This document shows positions 46,600-56,775 of a stretch of 64,000 bases of DNA, one piece after another (within the stretch, counting starts at the first letter, position 1; the number at the start of each line of letters is the position of its first letter). The notes beneath the pieces are model-generated. The model worked only from the letters and a program-made list of their open reading frames with translations, had not been told where the DNA came from and ran no database searches. The DNA is from Sediminibacter sp. Hel_I_10 (GTDB taxonomy: Bacteria; Bacteroidota; Bacteroidia; Flavobacteriales; Flavobacteriaceae): NCBI RefSeq assembly GCF_000688335.1, contig NZ_JHZX01000001.1:124001-188000 (forward strand), written 5' to 3'. Position numbers and translations under genes: made by a program.

Positions 46600-47529
46600 T
46601 TATCGTTTTATTTTTGATGCCAAAAGGTAGATAACAGCCATCCTAATGGCCACACCATTTTGAACTTGATCTAAAATAATGGCCTGATCTGAATCGGCAA
46701 CATCACTTGTAATCTCTACCCCTCTATTGATGGGACCGGGATGCATGATGGTTATTTTTTTATCTAATGAATTCAGGAGATTTTTATTAAGTCCGTATTG
46801 TTGTGCGTATTCTCTCGTAGAAGGAAAATAACTAATATCCATGCGTTCATTCTGAACCCTTAGCATATTTGCAACATCACACCAATTTAATGCTTTTCTT
46901 AAATTAGTTTCTACTTTTACACCTAATGTACCAATGTATTTTGGCAATAAGGTTTTAGGGCCACATACCATAACATTGGCACCTTGGAGTTTAAGTGCAT
47001 AAATATTGGATAGTGCTACACGGCTGTGCAATACGTCTCCAACTATCACGACGTTCTTACCCTCTACAGACCCCAAACGTTCTCTAATCGAGAAACTGTC
47101 TAATAAAGCTTGTGTAGGATGCTCGTGTGCTCCATCTCCAGCATTAATGATACTAGCTCCTATATGATTAGAAAGAAATACTCCCGCTCCAGGATTAGGA
47201 TGCCGCATTACCACCATATCTACCTTCATAGATAAGATGTTATTAACGGTGTCTATTAAAGTCTCTCCTTTTTTTACTGAGGATTGTGATGCCGAAAAAT
47301 TAATGACATCGGCAGAAAGCCGTTTTTCTGCAAGCTCAAAAGATAGTTTTGTACGTGTAGAATTCTCAAAGAATAAATTGGCAATAGTAATATCCCTAAG
47401 TGAAGGTACTTTCTTAATGGGTCTATTGATCACTTCTTTAAAATGATCGGCCGTTTCAAAAATCAACTTGATATCAGCCTTGTTTAGATATTTTATCCCC
47501 AGTAAGTGGTCAACACTTAATTCGCTCAT
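46600..47529 (-). CDS. pyrB: Aspartate carbamoyltransferase catalytic subunit
   Basis: The 309-residue protein carries the carbamoyl-phosphate-binding motif FFENSTRTKLSFE (STRT at residues 57-60) and the HPTQALLD block of the carbamoyltransferase family. It makes carbamoyl-aspartate in the second step of pyrimidine synthesis. No pyrI regulatory subunit gene is nearby, so the enzyme may be the simple catalytic trimer type. It follows pyrR with a 37-bp gap, which suggests joint control by pyrimidine levels. Confidence 0.96.
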   Translation of the reverse strand: MSELSVDHLLGIKYLNKADIKLIFETADHFKEVINRPIKKVPSLRDITIANLFFENSTRTKLSFELAEKRLSADVINFSASQSSVKKGETLIDTVNNILSMKVDMVVMRHPNPGAGVFLSNHIGASIINAGDGAHEHPTQALLDSFSIRERLGSVEGKNVVIVGDVLHSRVALSNIYALKLQGANVMVCGPKTLLPKYIGTLGVKVETNLRKALNWCDVANMLRVQNERMDISYFPSTREYAQQYGLNKNLLNSLDKKITIMHPGPINRGVEITSDVADSDQAIILDQVQNGVAIRMAVIYLLASKIKR

Positions 47530-47566
47530 TGTTTATGCTTTAAATGTGTGTCTAAATTGGTATTAC

Positions 47567-48106
47567 TCAACTATGAATCAAATAAACTGCATCCTCTCCT
47601 TCGTTCTCCATCCAATTCACCTTTACTTTCTCCTCGTTTATGGCGTCTACTTGACGTCCTCTATAGTTGGGTTGAATAGGTAAATGTCTGCTAAATCGTC
47701 TATCGATCAAGGTCAACAACTCAATTTCATTGGGTCTTCCAAAAGATTGTATGGCAGTTAGCGCTGCTCTTATGCTTCTTCCTGTATACAGTACGTCGTC
47801 AATAAAAACAATGTTTTTATCTTCTACAACAAAATTGATTTCTGTGGTATTGGCTTCTAATATTTTTTCTCCTCTTCGGAAATCGTCCCTAAAAAAAGTA
47901 ATGTCTAAATGACCAAATTGAATGTTCTTAATCTTGTAGTCTGTTTTTAGGATTTGAGCCAAACGCTCGGCCAAAAATTTCCCTCTAGGCTGAAGACCTA
48001 TCAGTACAGTATCAGAAAAATCGCCGTGATTCTCGATAAGCTGACACGCCAATCGGTGAAGAATGATATTTATTTCCTTAGCATTAAGCAGTACTCTTTG
48101 ACTCAT
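47567..48106 (-). CDS. pyrR: PyrR bifunctional pyrimidine regulator/uracil phosphoribosyltransferase
   Basis: The 179-residue protein has the PRPP-binding loop VFIDDVLYTGRSIRAAL and the start SQRVLLNAKEI of PyrR. PyrR can make UMP from uracil and PRPP, and in Firmicutes it binds the pyr leader RNA to stop transcription. The frame extends to a TTG at 48118, but the ATG at 48106 gives the family start. The leader upstream shows no clear attenuator pair, so RNA control here is not shown. It leads the pyrR-pyrB-STAS-like-rnz-pdxH run. Confidence 0.92.
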   Translation of the reverse strand: MSQRVLLNAKEINIILHRLACQLIENHGDFSDTVLIGLQPRGKFLAERLAQILKTDYKIKNIQFGHLDITFFRDDFRRGEKILEANTTEINFVVEDKNIVFIDDVLYTGRSIRAALTAIQSFGRPNEIELLTLIDRRFSRHLPIQPNYRGRQVDAINEEKVKVNWMENEGEDAVYLIHS

Positions 48107-48271
48107 ATGTAACAGCAACCTATTTGCATAACAAAGTTAGTTTAAAATTATGTGTTTGCAATGGTTTTTCTAAGACCACATGTCAAGAACTCTAAATTTG
48201 TAAACGTTGTTATCGGTAATTCAATATTTTAAATTGCTGTAAAAAAAAGGTTAGTAATTCATTATAAACCA

Positions 48272-48302
48272 AAAAAGAGCCTCATGTTTCCATAAGGCTC
48301 TT
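48272..48302 (-). terminator. Terminator after rpsA
   Basis: AAGAGCCT and its complement AGGCTCTT, extended by imperfect inner pairs, lie 22 bp past the rpsA stop on the minus strand. Confidence 0.75.
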
Positions 48303-48324
48303 AAATATTTAAAATTTCCGAAGC

Positions 48325-50190
48325 TTATTTTCCGTCCATTTTATCTTTAAGCGCTTGTAAAGCATCATTGGCATCACCTAAGGTTGGCTTAGATTCTGCT
48401 GCTTGAGACTCTTGTTTCTTAACAGCCGCTTTAACATTTGCTATTTCTTCTTCTTTAAAGATTGCAGTATGAGAAGCTACAACACGCTTGAATTCTTTAT
48501 TGAACTCAATGATCTTGAACTCTGCAGTATCTCCTTTTTTCAATTTGCTACCATCTTCTTTCTCTAAATGACGAGATGGAACAAATGCTACGATATCTTC
48601 ATTAAAGTCGATTGTTGCACCTTTATCAACGATTTCACCTATTTCAGCTTTATGCGTTGTTCCTAATGCAAATTCAGTTTCGTATTTATCCCATGGGTTA
48701 GACTCAGTTTGTTTGTGACCTAAAGATAATTTACGTCCTTCAACATCTAATTCTAATACCACAACCTCTAACGTATCACCTACGTTACAGAACTCACTTG
48801 GATGCTTGATTTTCTTAGTCCAAGATAAATCTGAGATGTAAATCAACCCATCAATACCTTCTTCTAATTCAACAAATACACCAAAGTTTGTAAAGTTTCT
48901 AACGATACCTTTATGTCTAGATCCTACAGGATACTTAGTTGTAATATCTGTCCATGGATCTGGCGTTAATTGCTTAATACCAAGAGACATCTTACGATCT
49001 TCTCTATCTAAAGTAAGAATCACCGCTTCAATCTCATCACCAACGTTTACAAAATCTTGAGCAGAACGTAAATGTGTAGACCAAGACATTTCACTTACGT
49101 GAACTAGACCTTCAACACCTTCTTCTACTTCAACAAAAGCACCGTAATCTGCAATAACTACAACTTTACCTTTAACCTTGTCTCCAATCTTAACAGAATC
49201 GCCAAGCGCTTCCCAAGGATGCTTAGTTAATTGCTTAAGACCTAATTGAATTCTTGATTTGTTCTCATCAAAATCCAAGATTACAACGTTAAGTTTTTGA
49301 TCTAATTCAACAATCTCATTTGGATGGTTGATTCTTGACCAAGATAAATCTGTAATATGCACCAATCCGTCAACGCCACCAAGATCAATAAACACCCCGT
49401 AAGACGTAATGTTTTTAACTGTACCTTCAAGTACTTGACCTTTTTCAAGTTGGCTGATGATTTCTTTTTTCTGTTCTTCAATATCCGCTTCAATAAGCGC
49501 TTTATGAGAAACAACAATGTTCTTAAATTCGTGGTTGATTTTCACCACCTTGAATTCCATTGTTTTGTTTACATACTGATCGTAATCACGAATAGGCTTC
49601 ACGTCAATTTGAGAACCTGGCAAGAATGCTTCAATACCAAATACATCAACAATCATCCCACCTTTAGTTCTGCATTTTACAAAACCATTTACAATCTCAC
49701 CATTGTCATGCGCATTATTAACACGTTCCCAAGCTTTGATTACTCTAGCTTTTCTGTGCGATAATATCAATTGACCAGTAGCATCTTCACGAACATCAAT
49801 AAGAACTTCTACTTTATCTCCAACCTTAAGGTCTGGATTGTAGCGAAATTCATTAAGTGAAATAACACCTTCAGATTTTGCATTGATATCAATAATGGCA
49901 TCACGATCAGAAATGTGGATCACTTCTCCTTCAACAACTTCATCATCTAAAGTGTCTACAAAGTTTTCTGATACTAATTTCTCAAACTCTTCTAATTGTT
50001 TGTCATCTACAGGATCAATTCCTTCTTCGTAGTTGTGCCAATTAAAATCTTCAAGAAATTTCTCTGGATTAGCTTGAGCTTCTGAAACTTTAGGAGCCTC
50101 TGCTGTTTTCGTTTCTGTAGTTTCTACAGTAGTTGCTTCGGTAGCAGTAGTGTTCTCTACCTCAGCTTGTTTTGTTTCTTTTTCAGACAT
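48325..50190 (-). CDS. rpsA: 30S ribosomal protein S1
   Basis: The 621-residue protein holds six S1 RNA-binding domains, clearest in the repeats GVFIDLGGVDGLVHITDLSW, GAFVEVEEGVEGLVHVSEMS and GVFVELEEGIDGLIYISDLS. A threonine/glutamate-rich N-terminal tail of ~45 residues precedes the first domain, and the C-terminal tail is charged. S1 helps the small subunit bind mRNA. In Bacteroidota, where Shine-Dalgarno sites are used little, S1 is thought to be especially important. A consensus promoter and a ~115-base leader lie upstream. Confidence 0.96.
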   Translation of the reverse strand: MSEKETKQAEVENTTATEATTVETTETKTAEAPKVSEAQANPEKFLEDFNWHNYEEGIDPVDDKQLEEFEKLVSENFVDTLDDEVVEGEVIHISDRDAIIDINAKSEGVISLNEFRYNPDLKVGDKVEVLIDVREDATGQLILSHRKARVIKAWERVNNAHDNGEIVNGFVKCRTKGGMIVDVFGIEAFLPGSQIDVKPIRDYDQYVNKTMEFKVVKINHEFKNIVVSHKALIEADIEEQKKEIISQLEKGQVLEGTVKNITSYGVFIDLGGVDGLVHITDLSWSRINHPNEIVELDQKLNVVILDFDENKSRIQLGLKQLTKHPWEALGDSVKIGDKVKGKVVVIADYGAFVEVEEGVEGLVHVSEMSWSTHLRSAQDFVNVGDEIEAVILTLDREDRKMSLGIKQLTPDPWTDITTKYPVGSRHKGIVRNFTNFGVFVELEEGIDGLIYISDLSWTKKIKHPSEFCNVGDTLEVVVLELDVEGRKLSLGHKQTESNPWDKYETEFALGTTHKAEIGEIVDKGATIDFNEDIVAFVPSRHLEKEDGSKLKKGDTAEFKIIEFNKEFKRVVASHTAIFKEEEIANVKAAVKKQESQAAESKPTLGDANDALQALKDKMDGK

Positions 50191-50290
50191 CTGCTGAATA
50201 ATAATTTGTATTCCGTGGGCTTAGAAAGAATGAAGCGAATCACTCACAGAAGTGTTATTGTTTATATTTTTATAATCCCTTTTATCTTTC

Positions 50291-50309
50291 GACTCCGCTA
50301 AAAAGGAGT
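50291..50309 (-). promoter_or_regulatory. Hairpin at the 5' end of the rpsA leader
   Basis: On the minus strand ACTCC-TTTTTAGC-GGAGT forms a short hairpin starting where the predicted transcript begins. It may protect the transcript end or take part in S1 autocontrol; this is inference. Confidence 0.45.
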
Positions 50310-50310
50310 G

Positions 50311-50340
50311 CAAAAGTAATGAATATCATTCATTTTTCAA
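50311..50340 (-). promoter_or_regulatory. Consensus Bacteroidota promoter of rpsA
   Basis: TTG (50338-50340), then exactly 19 bases, then TACTTTTG (50311-50318) on the minus strand. This matches the -33 TTG/-7 TAnnTTTG consensus at its ideal spacing. The predicted start near 50304 leaves a leader of about 115 bases. Confidence 0.85.
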
Positions 50341-50473
50341 AATTATTTCAATAGCTAATAAACTGAATTTCAGAAATAAAAAATACGTCATAAATATATG
50401 AAGCAAGAACAAACGCTTTGAAATTAAAATCGATATATTTATTGCTAAGAAACAAAAACTAAAAACACATATT

Positions 50474-50851
50474 ATGGTTAAATCAAAATACCAAAGCGTC
50501 TTAGATTTGGGTGAAAAATTAAACATTCAAAACGGAGATGTTAAAGAAGAAAATGGCGTTCTAAAAGTATATGGCACCGCCAAAACACAATACGAAAAAA
50601 ACCTATTATGGGATGAAATAAAAGCTATTGGCGGTGAAGAGCCTAAAGATATTATGGCAGACATTAAAGTTGCTGATACTTCTGTATATCATAGACACAC
50701 CGTAAAGAGTGGCGAAACTTTAGGTAAGATTGCAAAGCATTATTACGGTGATCCTTCAAAATATCAAAAGATCTTTGCTGCAAATTCAGATATCTTGAAG
50801 AATCCTGATCTTATCTATCCTGATCAAGAATTGATTATTCCTAATAAATAG
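50474..50851 (+). CDS. LysM-domain protein (Kbp/YgaU-like)
   Basis: The 125-residue protein has an N-terminal BON-like segment (about 1-65, with GVLKVYGTAKTQYEKNLL) and a C-terminal LysM domain (HTVKSGETLGKIAKHYYGD... to PDQELIIPNK). No signal peptide is seen. This is the layout of E. coli Kbp, a cytoplasmic potassium-binding protein, here slightly shorter. A peptidoglycan role is unlikely without export. It is divergent from rpsA and has its own terminator. Confidence 0.88.
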   Translation: MVKSKYQSVLDLGEKLNIQNGDVKEENGVLKVYGTAKTQYEKNLLWDEIKAIGGEEPKDIMADIKVADTSVYHRHTVKSGETLGKIAKHYYGDPSKYQKIFAANSDILKNPDLIYPDQELIIPNK

Positions 50852-50864
50852 ATTTAAACTTATC

Positions 50865-50890
50865 AAAGCGACTCTCGAGTCGCTTTTTTT
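50865..50890 (+). terminator. Rho-independent terminator
   Basis: AAAGCGACTC/GAGTCGCTTT (50865-50874, 50877-50886) followed by a T-run, just after the LysM gene. Confidence 0.88.
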
Positions 50891-51028
50891 TTTGCCCTTC
50901 GGTGATGACATTTCTTTAATTCAACGATGGTCAATACAAGCAAGTCATCTTATCTAGCAACACATTGAAGTTTAATAAATGGAAATACCCTCATGAAAAG
51001 ATGATAAACAACATGCTGAGTTAGTCTG

Positions 51029-51068
51029 AAAAAGAGATAGAATTCCGTCTGGAAAACCATCTCTTTTT
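51029..51068 (-). terminator. Terminator of cmk
   Basis: AAAAAGAGAT/ATCTCTTTTT (51029-51038, 51059-51068) with a nested TTCC/GGAA stem, immediately after the cmk stop on the minus strand. Confidence 0.8.
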
Positions 51069-51758
51069 TTATTCGGAAATTTTAGCTTTTGCCAAGCCTA
51101 GGATGTAATCAAACTGCTCATCCAAAGACATATGGGAGTTATCAACCCTGACAGCATCGTCGGCCATAACTAAAGGTGAATCTTTTCGAGTAGAATCAAT
51201 TAAATCACGGGATTCCACATTTTCCAGCACCTCTTGGTAACTCACATCATCCCCACGCTCTATAAGTTCATCATAGCGCCTTTGTGCTCTTTTTTCAGCA
51301 GAAGCAGTCATAAATAATTTTAGCTCAGCATCAGGAAACACTACGGTTCCTATATCTCTTCCATCCATAACAACACCTTTATCCTTCCCTAGATTGTGTT
51401 GCTGCTTTACCAGTTGTTTTCTCACTTCTGGGACTGTAGCCACCTGACTCACGTAGTTTGAAACCTGCAGCGTTCTAATCTGTTTTTCTACATTATCACC
51501 ATTAAGAAACACTTCTGCAAAACCCAAATCAGGATTGAACTTAAAACTTACAGTGATGTCTGTTAATTTTGAAATAAGTTTGCCCCTATCAAAATGTCCT
51601 TCTCTAATAAAGCTCTCTCTCATTGCAAACAACGTGATCGCACGGTACATGGCTCCAGAATCTACGTACACATAGCCCAAGGCCTTGGCCAAACGTTTGG
51701 CAACTGTACTTTTTCCTGTTGATGAAAAGCCGTCAATAGCAATAGTTATTTGTTTCAT
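51069..51758 (-). CDS. cmk: Cytidylate kinase
   Basis: The 229-residue protein starts MKQITIAIDGFSSTGKST with the P-loop at residues 10-17 and carries the CMP kinase blocks YVYVDSGAMYRAIT, VVMDGRDIGTVVFPDA and RDLIDSTRKDSPLV. It phosphorylates CMP and dCMP. The frame opens at 51797, but the ATG at 51758 is the family start. Together with pyrB and pyrR the window holds several pyrimidine genes, though this one is not in their operon. It lies downstream of lon and porQ on the same strand. Confidence 0.95.
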   Translation of the reverse strand: MKQITIAIDGFSSTGKSTVAKRLAKALGYVYVDSGAMYRAITLFAMRESFIREGHFDRGKLISKLTDITVSFKFNPDLGFAEVFLNGDNVEKQIRTLQVSNYVSQVATVPEVRKQLVKQQHNLGKDKGVVMDGRDIGTVVFPDAELKLFMTASAEKRAQRRYDELIERGDDVSYQEVLENVESRDLIDSTRKDSPLVMADDAVRVDNSHMSLDEQFDYILGLAKAKISE

Positions 51759-51803
51759 GAACGATTTGTTTCGATATCCTTTATTACGGACATTCAATTT
51801 TAA

Positions 51804-52826
51804 TTATTTATTTAAATCTATTTGTAAACCAAAAAAGTTTGCATTTGATGCTCCAGTAAATCTTGCGTGGGTATAACTAAAACGCATCTTATTCAATTTA
51901 ATACCAACCCCAAAGGATAATCCTGAAAAATTACGCTGGTCTATGATTCTTAGCTCCTCTGCTCTTCTAAAATTATAACCCAACCTAATATTAAAACCGC
52001 GGTCTGGAAATAACTCTGCCCCTACAATGGTGTGACGTAATACTTCGTTAAAAAAACTCTTTTCCTCTGGTGTTTGATTGCCATCAAGATCTGTGGTTGT
52101 TCGTGACGGGTTAGAAAAACCAATAGGCCATTGCTGTAAGTTTTCAAAAGTTAAATGCCAACGCAACGGCATATTTTCTAAGGTTTGAGACAACCCTAAA
52201 TTTACTTCTAAAGGTAAGGATTCTTGAAGACCCGCATAGGTCTTTATTTGTGTACCCAAATTACGTACGGTTAAAGCCATATGAAAATCTAACCGCTCAT
52301 TGATATACATTGCGCCAAAATCTGCCGCTAAACCAATAGAATTATAGATTTCTAATTTAGAGGTTATTACCTTAAGATTGGCTCCCAAATAAAAATCGGT
52401 ATAAGGAACTTGATAGGCATATCCTGCAGAAACAGCTGCTTCATTTCCTGTAAAGGTTCCTGTAGAAGCACCATTTAAATCATAACCGTCAAAAGTCCCA
52501 TAATTGATATAAGTCACACCAAAATGAAACGTCTGTACGTGCCTGTCCCAAGTATAGGCATAGGCTGCCGTTCCATAATTAATACCACCTAAATAGCTTG
52601 AGTAATTTAAGGCAAGTTGATTATCCATCTCGGTATTGATACTGGCAGGATTAAAGAGACCGCCTGTAACATCATAATCATAGTTGGTAATGACTTTACC
52701 TCCCAAAGCCGCTTGTCTGGGCGATGCAATTAAGTTAAGAAATTGATAGGTAGACTCTCCACCCAATTGCGCGAAGCAAAAGCCTGAGAATAACAAACAG
52801 CAAAACGTGGCAAAACCCTTTAGCAT
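51804..52826 (-). CDS. porQ: T9SS protein PorQ
   Basis: The 340-residue protein has a signal peptide (MLKGFATFCCLLFSGFCFAQ), then LGGESTYQFLNLIASPRQAALGG, the typical PorQ start, and an outer-membrane beta-barrel of the FadL-like/PorV type. PorQ belongs to the T9SS attachment complex (PorU, PorV, PorQ, PorZ) that joins cargo to surface lipopolysaccharide. The frame opens at 52889, but the signal peptide begins at the ATG at 52826. It lies between lon and cmk, an arrangement that appears common in Flavobacteria. Confidence 0.9.
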   Translation of the reverse strand: MLKGFATFCCLLFSGFCFAQLGGESTYQFLNLIASPRQAALGGKVITNYDYDVTGGLFNPASINTEMDNQLALNYSSYLGGINYGTAAYAYTWDRHVQTFHFGVTYINYGTFDGYDLNGASTGTFTGNEAAVSAGYAYQVPYTDFYLGANLKVITSKLEIYNSIGLAADFGAMYINERLDFHMALTVRNLGTQIKTYAGLQESLPLEVNLGLSQTLENMPLRWHLTFENLQQWPIGFSNPSRTTTDLDGNQTPEEKSFFNEVLRHTIVGAELFPDRGFNIRLGYNFRRAEELRIIDQRNFSGLSFGVGIKLNKMRFSYTHARFTGASNANFFGLQIDLNK

Positions 52827-52922
52827 AAACGTGTGCAAAGTAAATAAATCTATCTTAAAACGGCTGTATGGACGTTTTATTTTTAGCACAAAAGAAATGG
52901 CAACAAATTGTTGCCATTTCTA

Positions 52923-55376
52923 CTATAAAGTTTTTGCCTTTTCGACCTTTTCTTCGGTGAGTGCCAACTTAAGTACGTCACTCATATCGGTAACATAATG
53001 AAATGTAAGTCCTTTTAAATATTCTGGCTTGATCTCTTCAATATCGCGTTTATTTTCTTCACACAATAAGATTTCTTTAATCCTAGCGCGTTTTGCTGCA
53101 AGAATTTTTTCTTTAATCCCACCAACAGGCAATACCTTACCTCTCAACGTAATTTCTCCCGTCATAGCCAAACTCTTCTTCACTTTTCTTTGAGTGAATA
53201 AAGACACCAATGACGTAAGCATTGTAACCCCTGCACTTGGCCCGTCTTTAGGAGTAGCACCTTCTGGCACGTGGATATGAACGTTGTATTTTTCAAAAAT
53301 CTCAGGATTGATCCCAAACTCATCTGCATTAGACTTTATATATTCCATAGCAATGGTTGCAGATTCCTTCATGACCTTACCGAGATTACCGGTAATGGTC
53401 ATATTACCTTTCCCTTTAGAGAGAATAGACTCTATAAATAAGATGTCTCCGCCTACTTGCGTCCAAGCCAAGCCTGTAACCACACCCGCAACGTTATTGT
53501 TCTCATATTTATCGCGCTGTAATTTTGGAGACCCTAGCACATCAATAATATCATCATTGGTGACCTTAAGGTTATACTCCTCTTCCATGGCTATATTTTT
53601 TGCCGCGTGTCTTACCATCTTAGCAATCTGCTTTTCTAGAGCACGAACACCAGATTCTCGGGTATATCCTTCTACAATTTTCTCTAACTGCGGTTTGGCA
53701 ATTTTTAAATGTTTTGTATTAAGACCATGCTCTTTTAATTGCTTAGGAAGCAAATGCTGTTTTGCAATTTCTACTTTTTCTTCAATAGTATACCCTGTAA
53801 CATTAATGATCTCCATTCGGTCTCTCAATGCCGGCTGGATGGTATTTAATGTATTGGAGGTAGCAATGAACATCACTTTTGACAAGTCAAATCCCATTTC
53901 CAAGAAATTGTCATGAAATTCACTATTCTGCTCAGGATCCAAGACCTCTAGTAAGGCAGAGGATGGGTCGCCTTGATTAGAATTAGAAAGTTTATCTATT
54001 TCGTCCAAAACAAAAACAGGGTTTGATGTTCCTGCCTTTTTAAGGTTCTGAATAATTCGTCCCGGCATTGCGCCGATGTAGGTTTTACGGTGTCCGCGTA
54101 TTTCGGCCTCATCCCTTAAACCACCTAGAGACATGCGTACATATTCTCTACCTAAAGCTTCAGCAATAGACTTCCCTAAAGAGGTTTTACCAACACCTGG
54201 AGGACCGTATAAACAGAGAATAGGCGATTTCATATCATTTCTTAACTTCAAAACAGCTAAGTATTCTATGATTCGTTTTTTAACGTCATCTAGACCGTAG
54301 TGATCACGATTTAAAATGCGCATGGCACGTTTTAAATCAAATTTATCTTTGCTAAATTCATCCCAAGGTAAATCTAAAAAGAGATCGAGATAGTTTCGCT
54401 GTATAGAGAATTCAGCTACTTGCGGATTCATACGTTGCATTTTAGAGAGCTCTTTGTTAAAATGCTCTGCAACGCTATCACTCCATTTCTTCTTTTTAGC
54501 ACGAGCTCGCATTTCTTCTATTTCCTCTCCAGAAGATACGCCACCACCAAGTTCTTCTTGGATGGTTTTCATTTGCTGGTGCAAGAAATACTCACGCTGT
54601 TGTTGGTTCATATCGCTTTGAACCTTAGATTGAATATCATTTTTTAATTCCAATTTCTGAAATTCGATATTCATGAACTTTAACGTCTGTAGCGCACGCT
54701 CTTTTAAATCATTTATTTCTAATAACTTTTGCTTTTCTTCAACAGAAAGATTCATATTAGAAGATACAAAATTCACCAAAAAAGAATTGCTCTCAATATT
54801 CTTAATGGCAAATGATGCCTCTGTAGGAATGTTTGGGCTGTCTTTAATGATCATGAGCGCCAAATCCTTAATAGAATCTATAATTGCCGAAAACTCTTGG
54901 TTATCTACAGCAGGCTTAGCCTCTGCCACATCTTTTACCTTAGCGGTAATATAAGGTGTTTCAGAGATAACCTCTTCTATTTCAAAGCGCTTTTTACCTT
55001 GTATAATAATTGTGGTGTTGCCATCAGGCATTTTTAATACCTTCAAGATACGAGCTACGGTCCCTTTGTAAAAAATGTCCTTAGCTGTTGGATCCTCAAC
55101 ATTTTCATCCTTTTGAGAAACAACGCCAATCACTTTACCTCCTTTGTTGGCATCATTGATTAACTTGATCGATTTATCTCGACCTGCGGTGATTGGAATA
55201 ACCACTCCAGGAAACAGAACAGTGTTGCGCAACGGTAAAATGGGCAAACTTTCTGGTAATAATTCGTTGTTTATTTCTGCCTCGTCTTCAGGCGTCATTA
55301 GAGGAATTAATTCTGAATTTTCATCAAAATCCTGAAATGACAAACTGTCAAGACTTAAAAAATTAGATTTCGCCAT
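52923..55376 (-). CDS. lon: ATP-dependent protease Lon
   Basis: The 817-residue protein has the Lon N-terminal substrate domain ([20 protein letters not shown]), an AAA+ module with Walker [10 protein letters not shown] and the Ser-Lys protease domain with S714 in [10 protein letters not shown] and the lysine in [13 protein letters not shown]. Lon degrades damaged and regulatory proteins in the cytosol. The N-terminal tail before the Lon domain is ~40 residues, acidic. A promoter with TTG-N18-TATGTTTG lies about 150 bases upstream. The porQ and cmk genes follow on the same strand. Confidence 0.96.
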   Translation of the reverse strand: MAKSNFLSLDSLSFQDFDENSELIPLMTPEDEAEINNELLPESLPILPLRNTVLFPGVVIPITAGRDKSIKLINDANKGGKVIGVVSQKDENVEDPTAKDIFYKGTVARILKVLKMPDGNTTIIIQGKKRFEIEEVISETPYITAKVKDVAEAKPAVDNQEFSAIIDSIKDLALMIIKDSPNIPTEASFAIKNIESNSFLVNFVSSNMNLSVEEKQKLLEINDLKERALQTLKFMNIEFQKLELKNDIQSKVQSDMNQQQREYFLHQQMKTIQEELGGGVSSGEEIEEMRARAKKKKWSDSVAEHFNKELSKMQRMNPQVAEFSIQRNYLDLFLDLPWDEFSKDKFDLKRAMRILNRDHYGLDDVKKRIIEYLAVLKLRNDMKSPILCLYGPPGVGKTSLGKSIAEALGREYVRMSLGGLRDEAEIRGHRKTYIGAMPGRIIQNLKKAGTSNPVFVLDEIDKLSNSNQGDPSSALLEVLDPEQNSEFHDNFLEMGFDLSKVMFIATSNTLNTIQPALRDRMEIINVTGYTIEEKVEIAKQHLLPKQLKEHGLNTKHLKIAKPQLEKIVEGYTRESGVRALEKQIAKMVRHAAKNIAMEEEYNLKVTNDDIIDVLGSPKLQRDKYENNNVAGVVTGLAWTQVGGDILFIESILSKGKGNMTITGNLGKVMKESATIAMEYIKSNADEFGINPEIFEKYNVHIHVPEGATPKDGPSAGVTMLTSLVSLFTQRKVKKSLAMTGEITLRGKVLPVGGIKEKILAAKRARIKEILLCEENKRDIEEIKPEYLKGLTFHYVTDMSDVLKLALTEEKVEKAKTL

Positions 55377-55525
55377 AGTATATTTTTGGTCATTCTGTCA
55401 TTATCATAACAGAAGATTATTTTACATTCAATTCTATAAATTCAATTGATATCTGATTATCAGTAAATTAAATTGAATTCATTCGGTTTTATTCTTATCA
55501 AGTTTCAATAGTTATGCCATTGCAC

Positions 55526-55554
55526 CAAACATACTAAAAAACTTTTTTGTCCAA
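55526..55554 (-). promoter_or_regulatory. Candidate promoter of lon
   Basis: On the minus strand TTG (55552-55554), 18 bases, TATGTTTG (55526-55533). The spacing is one base shorter than usual. The predicted leader is about 140 bases. It is close to the divergent sigma-factor gene start at 55566. Confidence 0.55.
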
Positions 55555-55565
55555 AGTGTAACAAT

Positions 55566-56165
55566 ATGGTTAAAATTTCATCTCTATATCAAAGCATTTG
55601 TTTTTTGACACTAACCCATCAAAACATAGCACAACTCTTACAGAAATGTGAGCAAGGCCATCAACAGGCCCAATTGGAAATCTATAACAGATACTACCAA
55701 GCCATGTTCAATACATCGCTTCGTATTGTTAAAGATCGATTTGAAGCTGAGGATATTATGCAGGATTCGTTTTTAACTGCATTTACAAAATTAGGCAAAC
55801 TAAAAGACCATAACATGTTTGGGGCTTGGTTAAAACGTATTGTCATAAACAATAGCATTAGCCATTATAAAAAAAATATGGTACATCCAGATGTACCTTT
55901 AGAAGAGGTGCTGTATAAAATTGAACACGAGCACCAAGGCATAGATGAGACGGAGGTATTTTCAAACCTTAAGGCAAAACAAGTACTTGAGGTCATGAAA
56001 AGTTTGAAGGATAATTATAAAATTAGTTTGACCCTACATTTAATTGAAGGTTATGACTATCAGGAAATTTGTGAGATTATGGAAATATCACATGCCAATT
56101 GCCGCACCATGATTTCTAGAGCAAAAGCTAGTTTGAGACAGAAAATGGAATTAATGCTCAATTAA
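55566..56165 (+). CDS. ECF-type RNA polymerase sigma factor
   Basis: The 199-residue protein has sigma region 2 (YYQAMFNTSLRIVKDRFEAEDIMQDSFL) and region 4 with a helix-turn-helix (LIEGYDYQEICEIMEISHANCRTMISRAK). The first ~14 residues (MVKISSLYQSICFL) look unlike the family, so an internal TTG near 55605 could be the true start. It heads an operon with a membrane protein (probable anti-sigma) and two beta-helix surface proteins, which are likely its targets or at least co-regulated. Confidence 0.9.
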   Translation: MVKISSLYQSICFLTLTHQNIAQLLQKCEQGHQQAQLEIYNRYYQAMFNTSLRIVKDRFEAEDIMQDSFLTAFTKLGKLKDHNMFGAWLKRIVINNSISHYKKNMVHPDVPLEEVLYKIEHEHQGIDETEVFSNLKAKQVLEVMKSLKDNYKISLTLHLIEGYDYQEICEIMEISHANCRTMISRAKASLRQKMELMLN

Positions 56166-56216
56166 GTTGAGCACCCTAAAAAAAATTACAATTGTGGTTT
56201 TAAGAATGAATAGCAT

Positions 56217-56765
56217 ATGAAGAAAGATAATTTAGACACACTATTTGAGAGGTTAGCAAATGATTTTGATTTGGAATCTCCAGATCTTGGACACCAACAA
56301 CGATTTTTAAATAAATTACAAGATAAAAGCGTCACTACAACTATTCCTAAAAAAACAGTGGCGTGGAAACCTTTATTGGCCATTGCAGCATCAATCATTC
56401 TGTGCTTTGCTCTTTTTATAACCATTAACCAAGAGCGAAAATTAGGTGGATTAGCAAGCGTTTCTCCAGAGTTATCAGAAACACAATCCTTTTTCTCCTC
56501 TGCCATAGAACAAGAATTAAAATCCCTTAAAGAAAAACGGTCACCAAAAACCAATGCGCTTATAGATGATGCTCTCGAACAATTAGATCTCTTAGAGAAA
56601 GACTATGAAAAGCTCAAAGTAGATCTTGCCGAAAGTGGCAACGACAAGCGTGTTGTTTACGCCATGATCGCCAATTTCCAAAGTCGTATCGATGTCCTTG
56701 AGCACGTCATGGATAATATAGAAACCTTAAAAGGGCTTAATAACGAATCTAATAACATCCTATAA
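56217..56765 (+). CDS. Membrane protein, probable anti-sigma partner
   Basis: The 182-residue protein has a cytosolic N-terminus (~50 residues with KDNLDTLFERLANDFDLESP), one membrane segment (PLLAIAASIILCFALFITI) and an extracytoplasmic coiled coil (ALEQLDLLEKDYEKLKVDL). Position after an ECF sigma gene and single-pass topology suggest an anti-sigma factor, though no zinc-binding ZAS motif is seen. The next gene starts 10 bp on. Confidence 0.75.
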   Translation: MKKDNLDTLFERLANDFDLESPDLGHQQRFLNKLQDKSVTTTIPKKTVAWKPLLAIAASIILCFALFITINQERKLGGLASVSPELSETQSFFSSAIEQELKSLKEKRSPKTNALIDDALEQLDLLEKDYEKLKVDLAESGNDKRVVYAMIANFQSRIDVLEHVMDNIETLKGLNNESNNIL

Positions 56766-56775
56766 TTCAAAACAT

